From assembly GCA_032622095.1 (NCBI GenBank), contig CP136067.1:182252556-182316555 (forward strand): DNA of 64,000 nucleotides. Reading direction: 5' to 3'. The notes under the pieces are model-generated. The model did no database searches and had not been told where the DNA came from. It saw only the letters and a program-made list of their open reading frames with translations. Both the position numbers and the translations under genes were made by a program. Positions 34,861 through 47,806 of the stretch are shown piece after piece (position 1 is the first letter of the stretch; every line of letters begins with the position of its first letter). This stretch comes from Siphonodentalium dalli (Eukaryota > Mollusca > Scaphopoda > Gadilida > Siphonodentaliidae).

Positions 34861-37800
34861 CAGATGTTCGTGTACCAGTGGATGGAGGGCGTAACAGATG
34901 CTCGTGTACCAGCGGATGGATGGCGTAACATATGCTCGTGTACCAGCGGATGGAGGGCGTAACAGATGCTCGTGTACCAGCGGATGGAGGGCATAACAGA
35001 TGCTCGTATACCAGCGGATGGAGGGCACAACAGATACTCGTGTACCAGCGGATGGAGGGCGCAACAGATGCTCGTGTACCAGCGGATGGAGGGCGTAACA
35101 GATTCTCGTGTACCAGTGGATGGAGGGCGTAACAGATGCTCGTGTACCAGCGGATAGAGGGCGTAACAGATGCTCGTGTACCAGCGGATGGAGGGCGTAA
35201 CAGATACTCGTGTACCAGCGGATGGAGGGCACAACAGATACTCGTGTACCAGCGGATGGAGGGCGCAACAGATGCTCGTGTACCAGCGGATGGAGGGCGT
35301 AACAGATTCTCGTGTACCAGCGGATGGAGGGCGTAACAGATGCTCGTGTACCAGCGGATGGAGGGCGCAACAGATACTCGTGTACCAGCGGATGGAGGGC
35401 GTAACAGATGCTCGTGTACCAGCGGATGGAGGGCGCAACAGATGCTCGTGTACCAGCGGATGGAGGGCGTAACAGATGTTCGTGTACCAGTGGATGGAGG
35501 GCGTAACAGATGCTCGTGTACCAGCGGATGGAGGGCGCAACAGATGCTCGTATACAAGCGGATGGAGGGCGCAACAGATGCTCGTATACCAGCGGATGGA
35601 TGGCGTAACATATGCTCGTGTACCAGCGGATGGATGGCGTAACATATGCTCGTGTACCAGCGGATGGATGGCGTAACATATGCTCGTGTACCAGCGGATG
35701 GAGGGCGTAACAGATGCTCTTGTACCAGCGGATGGAGGGCGTAACAGATACTCGTGTACCAGCGGATGGAGGGCACAACAGATACTCGTGTACCAGCGGA
35801 TGGAGGGCGCAACAGATGCTCGTGTACCAGCGGATGGAGGGCGTAACAGATTCTCGTGTACCAGTGGATGGAGGGCGTAACAGATGCTCGTGTACCAGCG
35901 GATGGAGGGCGCAACAGATACTCGTGTACCAGCGGATGGAGGGCGTAACAGATGCTCGTGTACCAGCGGATGGAGGGCGCAACAGATGCTCGTGTACCAG
36001 CGGATGGAGGGCGTAACAGATGTTCGTGTACCAGTGGATGGAGGGCGTAACAGATGCTCGTGTACCAGCGGATGGAGGGCGCAACAGATGCTCGTATACA
36101 AGCGGATGGAGGGCGCAACAGATGCTCGTATACCAGCGGATGGATGGCGTAACATATGCTCGTGTACCAGCGGATGGATGGCGTAACATATGCTCGTGTA
36201 CCAGCGGATGGATGGCGTAACATATGCTCGTGTACCAGCGGATGGAGGGCGTAACAGATGCTCGTGTACCAGCGGATGGAGGGCATAACAGATGCTCGTA
36301 TACCAGCGGATGGATGGCGTAACATATGCTCGTGTACCAGCGGATGGAGGGCGTAACAGATGCTCGTGTACCAGCGGATGGAGGGCGTAACATATTCTCG
36401 TGCACCAGTGGATGGAGGGCGTAAGAGATACTCGTGTACCAGCGGATGGAGGGCGCAACAGATACTCGTGTACCAGCGGATGGAGGGCGCAACAGATGCT
36501 CGTGTACCAGCGGATGGAGGGCGTAACAGATTCTCGTGTACCAGTGGATGGAGGGCGTAACAGATGCTTGTGTACCAGCGGATGGAGGGCGCAACAGATA
36601 CTCGTGTACCAGCGGATGGAGGGCGTAACAGATGCTCGTGTACCAGCGGATGGAGGGCGCAACAGATGCTCGTGTACCAGCGGATGGAGGGCGTAACAGA
36701 TGTTCGTGTACCAGTGGATGGAGGGCGTAACAGATGCTCGTGTACCAGCGGATGGAGGGCGCAACAGATGCTCGTATACAAGCGGATGGAGGGCGCAACA
36801 TATGCTCGTATACCAGCGGATGGATGGCGTAACATATGCTCGTGTACCAGCGGATGGATGGCGTAACATATGCTCGTGTACCAGCGGATGGATGGCGTAA
36901 CATATGCTCGTGTACCAGCGGATGGAGGGCGCAACAGATGCTCGTGTACCAGCGGATGGAGGGCGTAACAGATTCTCGCGTACCAGTGGATGGAGGGCGT
37001 AACAGATGCTTGTGTACCAGCGGATGGAGGGCGCAACAGATACTCGTGTACCAGCGGATGGAGGGCGTAACAGATGCTCGTGTACCAGCGGATGGAGGGC
37101 GCAACAGATGCTCGTGTACCAGCGGATGGAGGGCGTAACAGATGTTCGTGTACCAGTGGATGGAGGGCGTAACAGATGCTCGTGTACCAGCGGATGGATG
37201 GCGTAACATATGCTCGTGTACCAGCGGATGGAGGGCGTAACAGATGCTCGTGTACCAGCGGATGGAGGGCATAACAGATGCTCGTATACCAGCGGATGGA
37301 GGGCACAACAGATACTCGTGTACCAGCGGATGGAGGGCGCAACAGATGCTCGTGTACCAGCGGATGGAGGGCGTAACAGATTCTCGTGTACCAGTGGATG
37401 GAGGGCGTAACAGATGCTCGTGTACCAGCGGATAGAGGGCGTAACAGATGCTCGTGTACCAGCGGATGGAGGGCGTAACAGATACTCGTGTACCAGCGGA
37501 TGGAGGGCACAACAGAAACTCGTGTACCAGCGGATGGAGGGCGCAACAGATGCTCGTGTACCAGCGGATGGAGGGCGTAACAGATTCTCGTGTACCAGTG
37601 GATGGAGGGCGTAACAGATGCTCGTGTACCAGCGGATGGAGGGCGCAACAGATACTCGTGTACCAGCGGATGGAGGGCGTAACAGATGCTCGTGTACCAG
37701 CGGATGGAGGGCGCAACAGATGCTCGTGTACCAGCGGATGGAGGGCGTAACAGATGTTCGTGTACCAGTGGATGGAGGGCGTAACAGATGCTCGTGTACC

Positions 37801-39183
37801 AGCGGATGGAGGGCGCAACAGATGCTCGTATACAAGCGGATGGAGGGCGCAACAGATGCTCGTATACCAGCGGATGGATGGCGTAACATATGCTCGTGTA
37901 CCAGCGAATGGATGGCGTAACATATGCTCGTGTACCGGCGGATGGATGGCGTAACATATGCTCGTGTACCAGCGGATGGAGGGCGTAACAGATGCTCTTG
38001 TACCAGCGGATGGAGGGCGTAACAGATACTCGTGTACCAGCGGATGGAGGGCACAACAGATACTCGTGTACCAGCGGATGGAGGGCGCAACAGATGCTCG
38101 TGTACCAGCGGATGGAGGGCGTAACAGATTCTCGTGTACCAGTGGATGGAGGGCGTAACAGATGCTCGTGTACCAGCGGATGGAGGGCGCAACAGATACT
38201 CGTGTACCAGCGGATGGAGGGCGTAACAGATGCTCGTGTACCAGCGGATGGAGGGCGCAACAGATGCTAGTGTACCAGCGGGTGGAGGGCGTAACAGATG
38301 TTCGTGTACCAGTGGATGGAGGGCGTAACAGATGCTCGTGTACCAGCGGATGGAGGGCGCAACAGATGCTCGTATACAAGCGGATGGAGGGCGCAACAGA
38401 TGCTCGTATACCAGCGGATGGATGGCGTAACATATGCTCGTGTACCAGCGGATGGATGGCGTAACATATGCTCGTGTACCAGCGGATGGATGGCGTGACA
38501 TATGCTCGTGTACCAGCGGATGGAGGGCGTAACAGATGCTCGTGTACCAGCGGATGGAGGGCATAACAGATGCTCGTATACCAGCGGATGGATGGCGTAA
38601 CATATGCTCGTGTACCAGCGGATGGAGGGCGTAACAGATGCTCGTGTACCAGCGGATGGAGGGCGTAACATATTCTCGTGCACCAGTGGATGGAGGGCGT
38701 AAGAGATACTCGTGTACCAGCGGATGGAGGGCGCAACAGATACTCGTGTACCAGCGGATGGAGGGCGCAACAGATGCTCGTGTACCAGCGGATGGAGGGC
38801 GTAACAGATTCTCGTGTACCAGTGGATGGAGGGCGTAACAGATGCTTGTGTACCAGCGGATGGAGGGCGCAACAGATACTCGTGTACCAGCGGATGGAGG
38901 GCGTAACAGATGCTCGTGTACCAGCGGATGGAGGGCGCAACAGATGCTCGTGTACCAGCGGATGGAGGGCGTAACAGATGTTCGTGTACCAGTGGATGGA
39001 GGGCGTAACAGATGCTCGTGTACCAGCGGATGGAGGGCGCAACAGATGCTCGTATACAAGCGGATGGAGGGCGCAACATATGCTCGTATACCAGCGGATG
39101 GATGGCGTAACATATGCTCGTGTACCAGCGGATGGATGGCGTAACATATGCTCGTGTACCAGCGGATGGATGGCGTAACATAT
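34640..39183. repeat. 2278-bp higher-order repeat, two copies, in the 34-bp array
   Basis: Blocks starting near 34640 and 36918 match for about 2.27 kb at a spacing of 2278 bp, exactly 67 units. Marker variants at 35714, 36360 and 36700 reappear at 37992, 38638 and 38978. Smaller repeats of 544 bp (16 units) and 680 bp (20 units) are nested inside (35476, 36020, 36700). Confidence 0.85.
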
Positions 39184-41375
39184 GCTCGTGTACCAGCGGA
39201 TGGAGGGCGTAACAGATGCTCGTGTACCAGCGGATGGAGGGCATAACAGATGCTCGTATACCAGCGGATGGATGGCGTAACATATGCTCGTGTACCAGCG
39301 GATGGAGGGCGTAACAGATGCTCGTGTACCAGCGGATGGAGGGCGTAACAGATGCTCGTGTACCAGCGGATGGAGGGCGTAACAGATGCTCGTGTACCAG
39401 CGGATGGAGGGCGTAACAGATGCTCGTGTACCAGCGGATGGAGGGCGTAACAGATACTCGTGTACCAGCGGATAGAGGGCGTAACAGATACTCGTGTACC
39501 AGCGGATGAAGGGCGTAACAGATGCTCGTGTACCAGCGGATGTAGGGCGTAACATATGCTCGTGTACCAGCGGATGAAGGGCGTAACATATGCTCGTGTA
39601 CCAGTGGATGGGGGCGTAACAGATGCTCGTGTACCAGCGGATGAAGGGCGTAACATATGCTCGTGTACCAGCGGATGAAGGGCGTAACATATGCTCGTGT
39701 ACCAGCGGATGAAGGGCGTAACATATGCTCGTGTACCAGCGGATGCAGGCGTAACAGATCCTCGTGGACCAGTGGATGGAGAGCGTAACAGATGCTCGTG
39801 TACCAGCGGATGGAGGGCGTAACAGATGCTCGTGTACCAGCGGATGGAGGCCGTAACAGATGCTCGTGTACCAGCGGATGGAGGGCGTAACAGATGCTCG
39901 TGTACCAGCGGATGGAGTGCGTAACAGATGCTCGTGTACCAGCGGATGGAGGGCGTAACAGATGCTCGTGTACCATCGGATGGAGGGCGTAACAGATGCT
40001 CGTGTACCAGCGGATGGAGGGCGTAACAGATGCTCGTGTACCAGCGGATGGAGGGCGTAACAGATGCTCGTGTACCAGCGGATGGAGGGCGTAACAGATG
40101 CTCGTGTACCAGCGGGTGGCGGGCGCAACAGATGCTCGTGTACCAGCGGGTGGAGGGCGTAACAGATGCTCGTGTACTAGCGGATGGAGGGCGTAACAGA
40201 TGCTCGTGTTCCAGCGGATGGAGGGCGTAACAGATGCTCGTGTACCAGCGGATGGAGGGGGGCGTAACAGATGCTCGTGTACCAGCGGATGGAGGGCGTA
40301 ACAGATGCTCGTGTACCAGCGGGTGGAGGGCGCAACAGATGCTCGTGTACCACCGGATGGAGGGTGTAACAGATGCTCGTGTACCAGCGGATGGAGGGCG
40401 TAACAGATGCTCGTGTACCAGCGGATGGAGGGCGTAACAGATGCTCGTGTACCAGCGGATGGAGGGCGTAACAGATGCTCTTGTACCAGCGGGTGGAGGG
40501 CGTAACAGATGCTCGTGTACCAGCGGATGGAGGGCGTAACAGATGCTCGTGTACCAGCGGATGGAGGGCGCAACAGATGCTCGTGTACCACCGGATGGAG
40601 GGCGTAACAGATGCTCGTGTACCAGCGGATGGAGGGCGTAACAGATGCTCGTGTACCAGCGGATGGAGGGCGTAACAGATGCTCGTGTACCAGCGGATGG
40701 AGGGCATAACAGATGCTCGTGTACCAGCGGGTGGAGGGCGTAACAGATGCTCGTGTACCAGCGGATGGAGGGCGCAACAGATGCTCGTGTACCAGCGGGT
40801 GGAGTGCGTAACAGATGCTCGTGTACCAGCGGATGGAAGGCGTAACAGATGCTCGTGTACCAGCGGATGGAGGGCGCAACAGATGCTCGTGTACCAGCGG
40901 ATGGAGGGCGTAACAGATGCTCGTGAATCAGCGGATGGAGGGAGTAACAGATGCTCGTGTACCAGCGGGTGGAGGGCGTAACAGATGATCGTGTATCAGC
41001 GGATGGAGGGCGTAACAGATGCTCGTGTACCAGTGGATGGAGGGCGTAACAGATGCTTGTGTACCAGCGGATGGAGTGCGTAACAGATGCTCGTGTACCA
41101 GCGGATGGAGGGCGTAACAGATGCTCGCGTACCAGCGGATGGAGGGCGTAACATATTCTCATGTACCAGCGGATGGAGGGCGTAACAGATGCTCGTGTAC
41201 CAGCGGATGGAGGGCGTTACAAATGTTCATGAACCAGCGGATGGAGGGCGTAACAGATGCTCGTGTACCAGCGGGTGGAGTGCGTAACAGATGCTCATGT
41301 ACCAGCGGATGGAGGGCGTAATAGATGCTCGTGTACCAGCGGATGGAGGGCGTAACATATGCTCGTGTACCAGCG

Positions 41376-41665
41376 CGAACAGACACATGGGTGACTCAGG
41401 ATTTTTCCGGTGTCCACGATTCATCAAATTTTCATATACTAGATAGGATCAATGCTATATTTTATTCATAATGTGAATGTCAGAAGAAACCCCAATCACT
41501 CTTATGGGGCTCGCGCCTACATCAAGCGATTAAGCTATATATATAATCTAAATTCTAATTCTAAATTTGCAACTTACTAAGTCATTGAGGACACCAATTT
41601 ATCTCTTCTAAAGCAACTGTGATATAAGTATTTTGCTAACCGATACAATGAAAATCTAGGTTCAT
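41376..41665. other. Spacer after the 34-bp array
   Basis: Unique AT-rich sequence beginning CGAACAGACACATGGG. No gene is seen. Confidence 0.45.
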
Positions 41666-41669
41666 TTTT

Positions 41670-42355
41670 CTACAGGCCGCATCCCTCATCCTATCTTCAC
41701 CAATGTTCATATGTCGCTTCAGGGTGACCTATAGGTGGAAGCTATCGAATTTTTCCGAATCTCGATAAAAAAAACATGGCCGCTATCAGCCATCTTGGAT
41801 GTCAAATTTGAATCGACCAGCATACCCTGGTGCCCGCATTTATATCCGGACCTTTTTTTATTTTGCAGGCACGACTGTGATCACATGTAGATGGGAGCTA
41901 TCGATTTTGAAAGATTTTCGAAAAAAAAACAACCATGGCCGTCTTTTACTCTTTGCATGACTAAATCCTTTGGCACACCCTACAGACCACATCCCTCATC
42001 CAATCATCACCAGTCTTCATATGGATCTTCGGGTGACCTCTGGATTGTAGCCTCCTATTTTGACCAAAATCTGTTGAAAAACATGGCCGCTAGCGGCCAT
42101 CTTGGAATTTACTCATTGTGTGACTAAATTATTCGGCACACTCTACAGGCCACATCCCTCATCCGATCATCACCAAACTTCATACGAATTTTCGGGGTGA
42201 CCTCTAGATGGGAGCCGAAATTCGTTGAAAAACATTGCAGACAGCGGCCATCTTGGAATTTACTCTGCATGACTAAATCCATTGGCGCACCAAACAGACC
42301 CACACCCCTCACCGATCATCACCAAACTTCATATGGATCTTCGGGTGACCCTAGT
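41670..42355 (+). repeat. Dispersed repeat R2, four tandem units
   Basis: Units of about 150-170 bp carry the marker ATCACCA..CTTCATA near 42005, 42168 and 42318 (a diverged one near 41698), each followed by TTCGGGGTGACC and preceded by AACATGGCCGCTAGCGGCC-type blocks and TTTGGCACACCCTACAG. It is the same family as 4962-5375. Short frames are not maintained across units. Confidence 0.8.
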
Positions 42356-43090
42356 TTACTTTCCTTCTGTTACATTTACTTCTTTTACTATCATTCTATT
42401 CTTTTCTCAGCCAAAAAAATAACTCCGTCCCAAGTTGAGCTACAGTGCCATTGACACTTTCATTTATTTGCACATTGGCCACATTTTTCAATAAAAAGAA
42501 CAGTCTTCTATGTTCAAATTCCAAGCTAATTGGTGTACATATAAACAAATTATCGCCCTCTTATATGGCGTTAATTCCACCCCACTCGCTTGTCTGTTTG
42601 AGTTAAATTTACATCTAACCATAACCGGGGGTGCGTAATATCACTCCCTAGTTTTGTATTTTCAGCGTTCCTTAGTAATTTCTTAAGTTTTTTTATGGCG
42701 GGACTTGCTTTTTGGTACTCGAAAAAATGTACCCTAGGAAATTACTTGCTTGTTTATTGGAATTTAACAGCTGTCGATTTTTCTTGTTTACAACATACAT
42801 CGACGTGAAATGACTTATATATGATCTTTTCGGTGAGTCACCATTAACATGGATCAATTTCGAGAGCGAACTGCTTGTTTTTATGGGCGAATAGAGTATT
42901 CGAAAACTCCATCCTTTTGCTATTCTTTAGTACTAGAATGATCTATATGGGGGAAAAACCTAGAACTCGTTGATGGTCTGATAATTTACCAACTTAGGGA
43001 CTTTGATAGTACAGAGATAACACAGACTTGGGAAAAAATAATATTAAGTTAAAGTATACGAGATTGAATTATTGATTTTCACCGCCGTGA
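42356..43090. other. Intergenic, nothing recognised
   Basis: AT-rich sequence with no supported gene, RNA or repeat. Confidence 0.4.
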
Positions 43091-43895
43091 TCGACGTGTG
43101 AATGGTACCCTATATTATTATCGCTGTGTGTATTGTGATATGTAGTATTATCGCTGTGTGTATTGTGATCTGTAGTATTATCGCTGTGTGTATTGTTATC
43201 TGTAGGATTATCGCTGTGTGTATTGTTATCTGTAGGATTATCGCTGTGTGTATTGTGATCTGTAGTATTATCGCTGTGTGTATTGTGATCTGTAGTATTA
43301 TCGCTGTGTGTATTGTGATTTGTAGTATTATCGCTGTGTGTATTGTGCCCTATAGGATTATCGCTGTGTGTATTGTAATATGTAGGGTTATCGCTGTGTG
43401 TATTGTGATCTGTAGTATTATCGCTGGGTGTATTGTGATCTATAGGATTATCGCTGGGTGTATTGTGATCTGTAGGATTATCGCTGGGTGTATTGTGATC
43501 TATAGGATTATCGCTGTGTGTATTTCGACGTGTGAATGGTGCCCCTATAGGATAATCGCTGGGTGTATTGTGATCTGTATGATTATCGCTGTGTGTATAT
43601 TGATCTGTAGGATTATCGCTGGGTGTATTGTGATCTGTAGGATTATCACTGGGTGTATTGTGATCTATAGGATTATCGATATGTGTATTTCGACGTGTGA
43701 ATGGTGCCATAGGATTATCGCTGGGTGTATTGTGATCTGTAGAATTATCGCTGTGTGTATTGTGATCTGTAGGATTATCGCTGGGTGCATTGTGATATGT
43801 ATGATTATCGCTGGGTGTATTGTGATCTATAGGATTATCGCTGTGTGTATTTCGACGTGTGAATGGTGCCCTATAGGATTATCGCTGTGTGTATT
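43091..43895 (+). repeat. 30-bp minisatellite, about 26 units
   Basis: The unit blocks are ATTATCGCTGTGTGTATTGT and GATCTGTAGG. Four special junction units carry TCGACGTGTGAATGGT (43091, 43525, 43690, 43852). Because 30 is a multiple of 3, frames stay open on both strands: a 10-residue ICSIIAVCIV-like repeat on + and a DNTTDHNTHS-like repeat on -. The + frame even runs on through the (GA)n tract to 44307, which shows it is not a real gene. Confidence 0.95.
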
Positions 43896-44061
43896 TCGCG
43901 CTCATTTCTTAACCCTTCGCCGATGCGCTAACTTCCACGGGGCGGAATGGCATGTTATGTTAGGGTGCTTGGCTCACTCAATGCACGGACGTGTACAAAT
44001 ATATATTCTGATGGAGTTCATAAACAGAGAGAAGTTGCCTTTTATAACTAAAGGGTATCCA

Positions 44062-44240
<179 letters not shown>

Positions 44241-46629
44241 CGTTATGGTAGTATTCACTATAGGGGGTAAATTACACCCATGCAGCTCCTCCTCACGGGG
44301 GAAATAGAGCCACTTTCAGATTCCAAGCTTGGAATTTAGTTTATAGAGAATAGGTTGGATATATTCGAATAGTTTAATTTTTCAACTAATTTCAACTATA
44401 AAGTACCACAAGCAGGATTCCTGTTGTCCTGCATGCAGTCTAATGTTGTTTGGGACACAAAGGTTGGAGTGGGTAGACACCCCACATCAATGCCCCGGTG
44501 CCAATGGCAACGTCCCTGATGACCCTCTATCGGGCCCATAGTTTGAGTTCTATTTTTCTCATTTATAGACAGATTTTATCAACATTGTCAATTAAAGTTA
44601 AAACAATGGACAATCCGCGGAAAACGGGTCAAACACACTAAAATACCCTTGTGCAATCAGAAGCTTCCACCTGAAGAAACGAAGTGCTAATATCCAATCG
44701 CATAGCTATAGTGTGATTTCCATTTACCTGACAATCGATGTGCATCCAACATTCCTAACATACGGAGCTCATAGTACTCGATTTGGCTACCACTGATAAT
44801 TTACACAAAGTCGCATACACTATTAGAATCCCAGCGTTCATGGTACTGACCATGTTATAGCGACGATGAAAGCTGTTTTCCGACCGGTGAGCCGCTATGC
44901 ACCGGTCACCACAACGCACAGTTCAGGTTGCAAGGATTAAAATACGTGTCGAATTGCATGAGACTGAATAATTCTGCTCTAATATACATATAATTAGAGC
45001 AAAATAAGAGGTGCATAGGGCATATACCCTTAAATGGCCGTACACATATGGGGCTAATCTTATACTAATAAAACTCAACGTTGTTAAACTTGTTCGTTCG
45101 TTTATAGGCGAACAAACGGCTGAACCATCGGAGCTGAAAATGTGTATGCATGTGTATTTCGACCCGGGGAGCGCAGATAGGTCCCGTTCACATCGGATGT
45201 CTTAAAATGGCACTACTGATGATGTTATTGGATCATCTGGTCGGTGGAAATTGAAACACTGTGATAAATTGAAACGTAGCGTGTGATAATATAGATGCCG
45301 TTGACCCCAGACGACTTATAAGGGACAAATATGAGCAATAAAGAGCGCTATTTATCGGCTTAGAAGATATGTAGGGAAATTGGTACAGATGGGTCACCTG
45401 ACCAGGGGATTGTCATGGTATAGGAACCTTTGACCTCAGGTGACCATAACGGGGCACTAATACATTAAAAGATCAATAAAGAGCGGCGTTTATTATCAGC
45501 CCAGACGATATGTTGAAAAATTGATGGCCAAAGTAAAATTACGGGCGGGGAATGTCACGGGATAGGTGTTGTTGACCTCAAATTACTTAAAGAGTCAATA
45601 ATAATTAACAATAAAGAGCGTTTTTTTTATTGAGAATAGAGAATAACAAAGGAAGAAGAGACAAAATGCATACACGCTATCATTCTCTCAATCCAGTTCA
45701 TGGGAGAGCGTAACTCTTCCATGTCCAGGCCTACTTTCTTACTTCTGACACGTAATTATAAAATAGTTAAAGACACATATTGTGTTCAGAAATGTTTTGC
45801 ATACACCTCTCAATTTAAAAGAAAGACGAAGCAGCGATACTAGATATTACCTTGACATATTATTGTCCGAAAATTGGCTATCTGTAACAACAACAATGGT
45901 GATAAAGAACAATACATTAATATTTTGTCTTCAGAAGAACTTTCAGTTTCTCTTATTAGACAGCTAAAGTGGTCGATGGTGTGTAATATTTAAGGTTTGC
46001 AAAATCAGAGTTCCAAACACTATGTGCAGCTTTAATTAATTTATGTTCCGAATTTACCATAAATAATATAATTAGTAAATTTTAACCATATTAAAACTGT
46101 ATTTTAAGTATTGTAAATATTGGTTCGACAGCAATCGGGAAAATACACAACGCTCGCTTCGTTTGCATTTCGGATTGTGAATGAAAACTTGTGATGTGGT
46201 CAAGAAAACCACTGTATCAATTGACGTTCCCGAAGTATAGTCTATCATTAAACAAAAAAACAATGATCAGTGTATTGAAATTGGATACACCGGGTACCCC
46301 AGCTGGTATGTTATACATGGCTGTAACAATTATTTGACCGGAGGTTGATGTCTTGGATATACTGTACATGTTATTATACATATCTACGTGTATATATGCA
46401 TCTCCATTCATATATGTGTATATAGATTTGTTGGAATAAACTGAATGAAATTCTGGTTAATTATCCACTGAAAACACGGTAAATATAAATGACTTCCGTC
46501 GGTCGGTAACAACTTAGGATCTCAGTCGTCATAGGCCGGAGTTTCTCAATAACCAAATCTCCTATAGATACAATGCATGGTTCATCTTCAAACTATTGTA
46601 TTCATTGAAAAGCTATATTACTTAACTGC
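44241..46629. other. Intergenic, no recognised gene
   Basis: The only internal structure is a diverged tandem repeat at 45298-45622: CAATAAAGAGCG occurs at 45336, 45474 and 45609, a period of about 136 bp, with TTGACC(C/T)CA and GATATGT(A/T)G blocks between. A few short frames (60-64 codons) have no known motif. Confidence 0.4.
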
Positions 46630-46877
46630 AGGAAAACCATAGTCAGAAATGGTAACGCCCTCAAGATCATATTATTAGGCATATATATAATATAAACTAT
46701 ATTGGTTTCGTGGATTCACCACCCCAGAATGCCGTTTAAAACAACAAATTCTTCAAATTAGTACAACAACTGCAGTTTATCACTGAAGGTTTCTCATTCA
46801 CCACATCAGAAAGCCTCTAAATGCGGACCAAAAATCTACTAATAGGATTAAATATACCCCGATACTTCGCAATACTA

Positions 46878-47755
46878 CACCCTAAATCTAGTTGGATAAG
46901 AAGTTATCCAACAGTCAATCAACCGTTGTATGCCCACAGCACCTATCTACGTTGTGTGAAAAGTTGCATGACAATTTTGTTGGATACACTTTTACACAAC
47001 GTTGCATATATATTTACTATCAACGGTTGTATGTTAATTATACAACGTGTTGGATGAAATTTCACACAACACTCAATCAACGTTAATTGCCCACAGCACC
47101 TATCTACGTTTATTGAACTGTTGGGTGTTGGGTAGGGTTGGATGACATTTGTTGATTGGAAAGTTTACCCAATGTTGATTGGAAAGTAAAAATGGGCAAG
47201 ACGTCGTGGATAGCTTTGCCGGTATAGTATACCTTTGTTATAATTATTCTTTGTACGATACACTGGTTATTTAGGCTTTATGTGTTGAGTGTATGAGTGT
47301 ACTACTTTAGTCAAATTAGTGCCGTCAGAAGTTGTGTAAATTTGTAAACTTCAAAATTTGGCAAATATAAATAAATATACACTCAATACATAAAGCCTAC
47401 ATAATCAGTGTATCGTACAAAGAATAATTATAACAAAGGTATACTATACCGGCAAAGCTATCCACGACGTCTTGTCCCATTTTCCAGTCGCTCAGGAGTT
47501 TTTTCACGCAGTCGTCCATTTTGTTTTAAAATATTTGGAGCCAAAAATTCGCATGCTCGCCCGCACCGGAAACGCGCTGCTATTGGATGACCCGGTGACG
47601 TGGTGGTTTTATCCAATGTGGCATGAAAGTAATACCACAGAAGACAGTTCACACAATCAGGTGTGTATATCGTACTAAACTGTTGGATAATAAGTATACA
47701 ACAAATTCGCACCCAAAGAGTTGTATACAACGTTCATCCAACTAGATTTAGGGTG
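46878..47755. mobile_element. Tc1/mariner-type MITE with TA duplication
   Basis: Inverted ends CACCCTAAATCTAGTTGGAT and complement are flanked by TA at 46876-46877 and 47756-47757. Copy A shows the empty site near 7164 as CAATAC-GA-CC on the minus strand, where copy B has CAATAC-TA-element-TA-CC; the single TA is GA in copy A, one substitution away. It is 878 bp with no transposase. TA targets are typical of Tc1/mariner-like elements; the family assignment rests on the target only. Confidence 0.75.
47189..47483. repeat. Foldback nested inside the TA-flanked MITE
   Basis: Arms of about 105 bp (47189-47295 and 47385-47483) are near-exact reverse complements, beginning AAAATGGG and CAAGACGTCGTGGATAGC and including TTGTTATAATTATTCTTTGT. 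The loop is about 85 bp. It could be a separate insertion or an internal inverted duplication of the MITE. Confidence 0.8.
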
Positions 47756-47806
47756 TACCTTTAGTCTACATCCCAACTGAGACAGCAATCAGCAATGCAT
47801 GTTATA

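Larger units (their letters stand above)
31271..41375 (-). repeat. 34-bp satellite array, about 297 copies
   Basis: Key blocks on + are AACAGATGCTCGTGTACCAG and CGGATGGAGGGCGT. The array is about 10.1 kb with a handful of 1-2 bp indels (39611, 39743, 40258). On + each unit holds TAA in GCGTAACAG, so frames there end after two or three units unless the GCGCAACAG variant removes it. On the minus strand the consensus has no stop in any frame, giving overlapping open frames of 8.9 kb (31240-40128), 7.0 kb (31262-38260) and 9.8 kb (31365-41162), each a 34-residue repeat rich in His, Tyr, Trp, Cys and Pro. GC is about 59 percent with three CpG per unit and a G-rich + strand. I call it satellite DNA, not a gene. 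Confidence 0.97.

Noticed and set aside
31240-41162. Giant minus-strand proteins of 2332-3265 residues in the 34-bp array
   Set aside because: Three overlapping frames are all open because the 34-bp unit lacks minus-strand stops and 34 is not a multiple of 3. All three encode the same 34-residue repeat, which a single real protein would not require. Kept as a finding only for the scarcity of stops.
31271-41375. CRISPR array
   Set aside because: The units are contiguous with no unique spacers, and the surrounding DNA is eukaryotic with LINEs and MITEs. The same applies to the 41-, 30- and 39-bp arrays.
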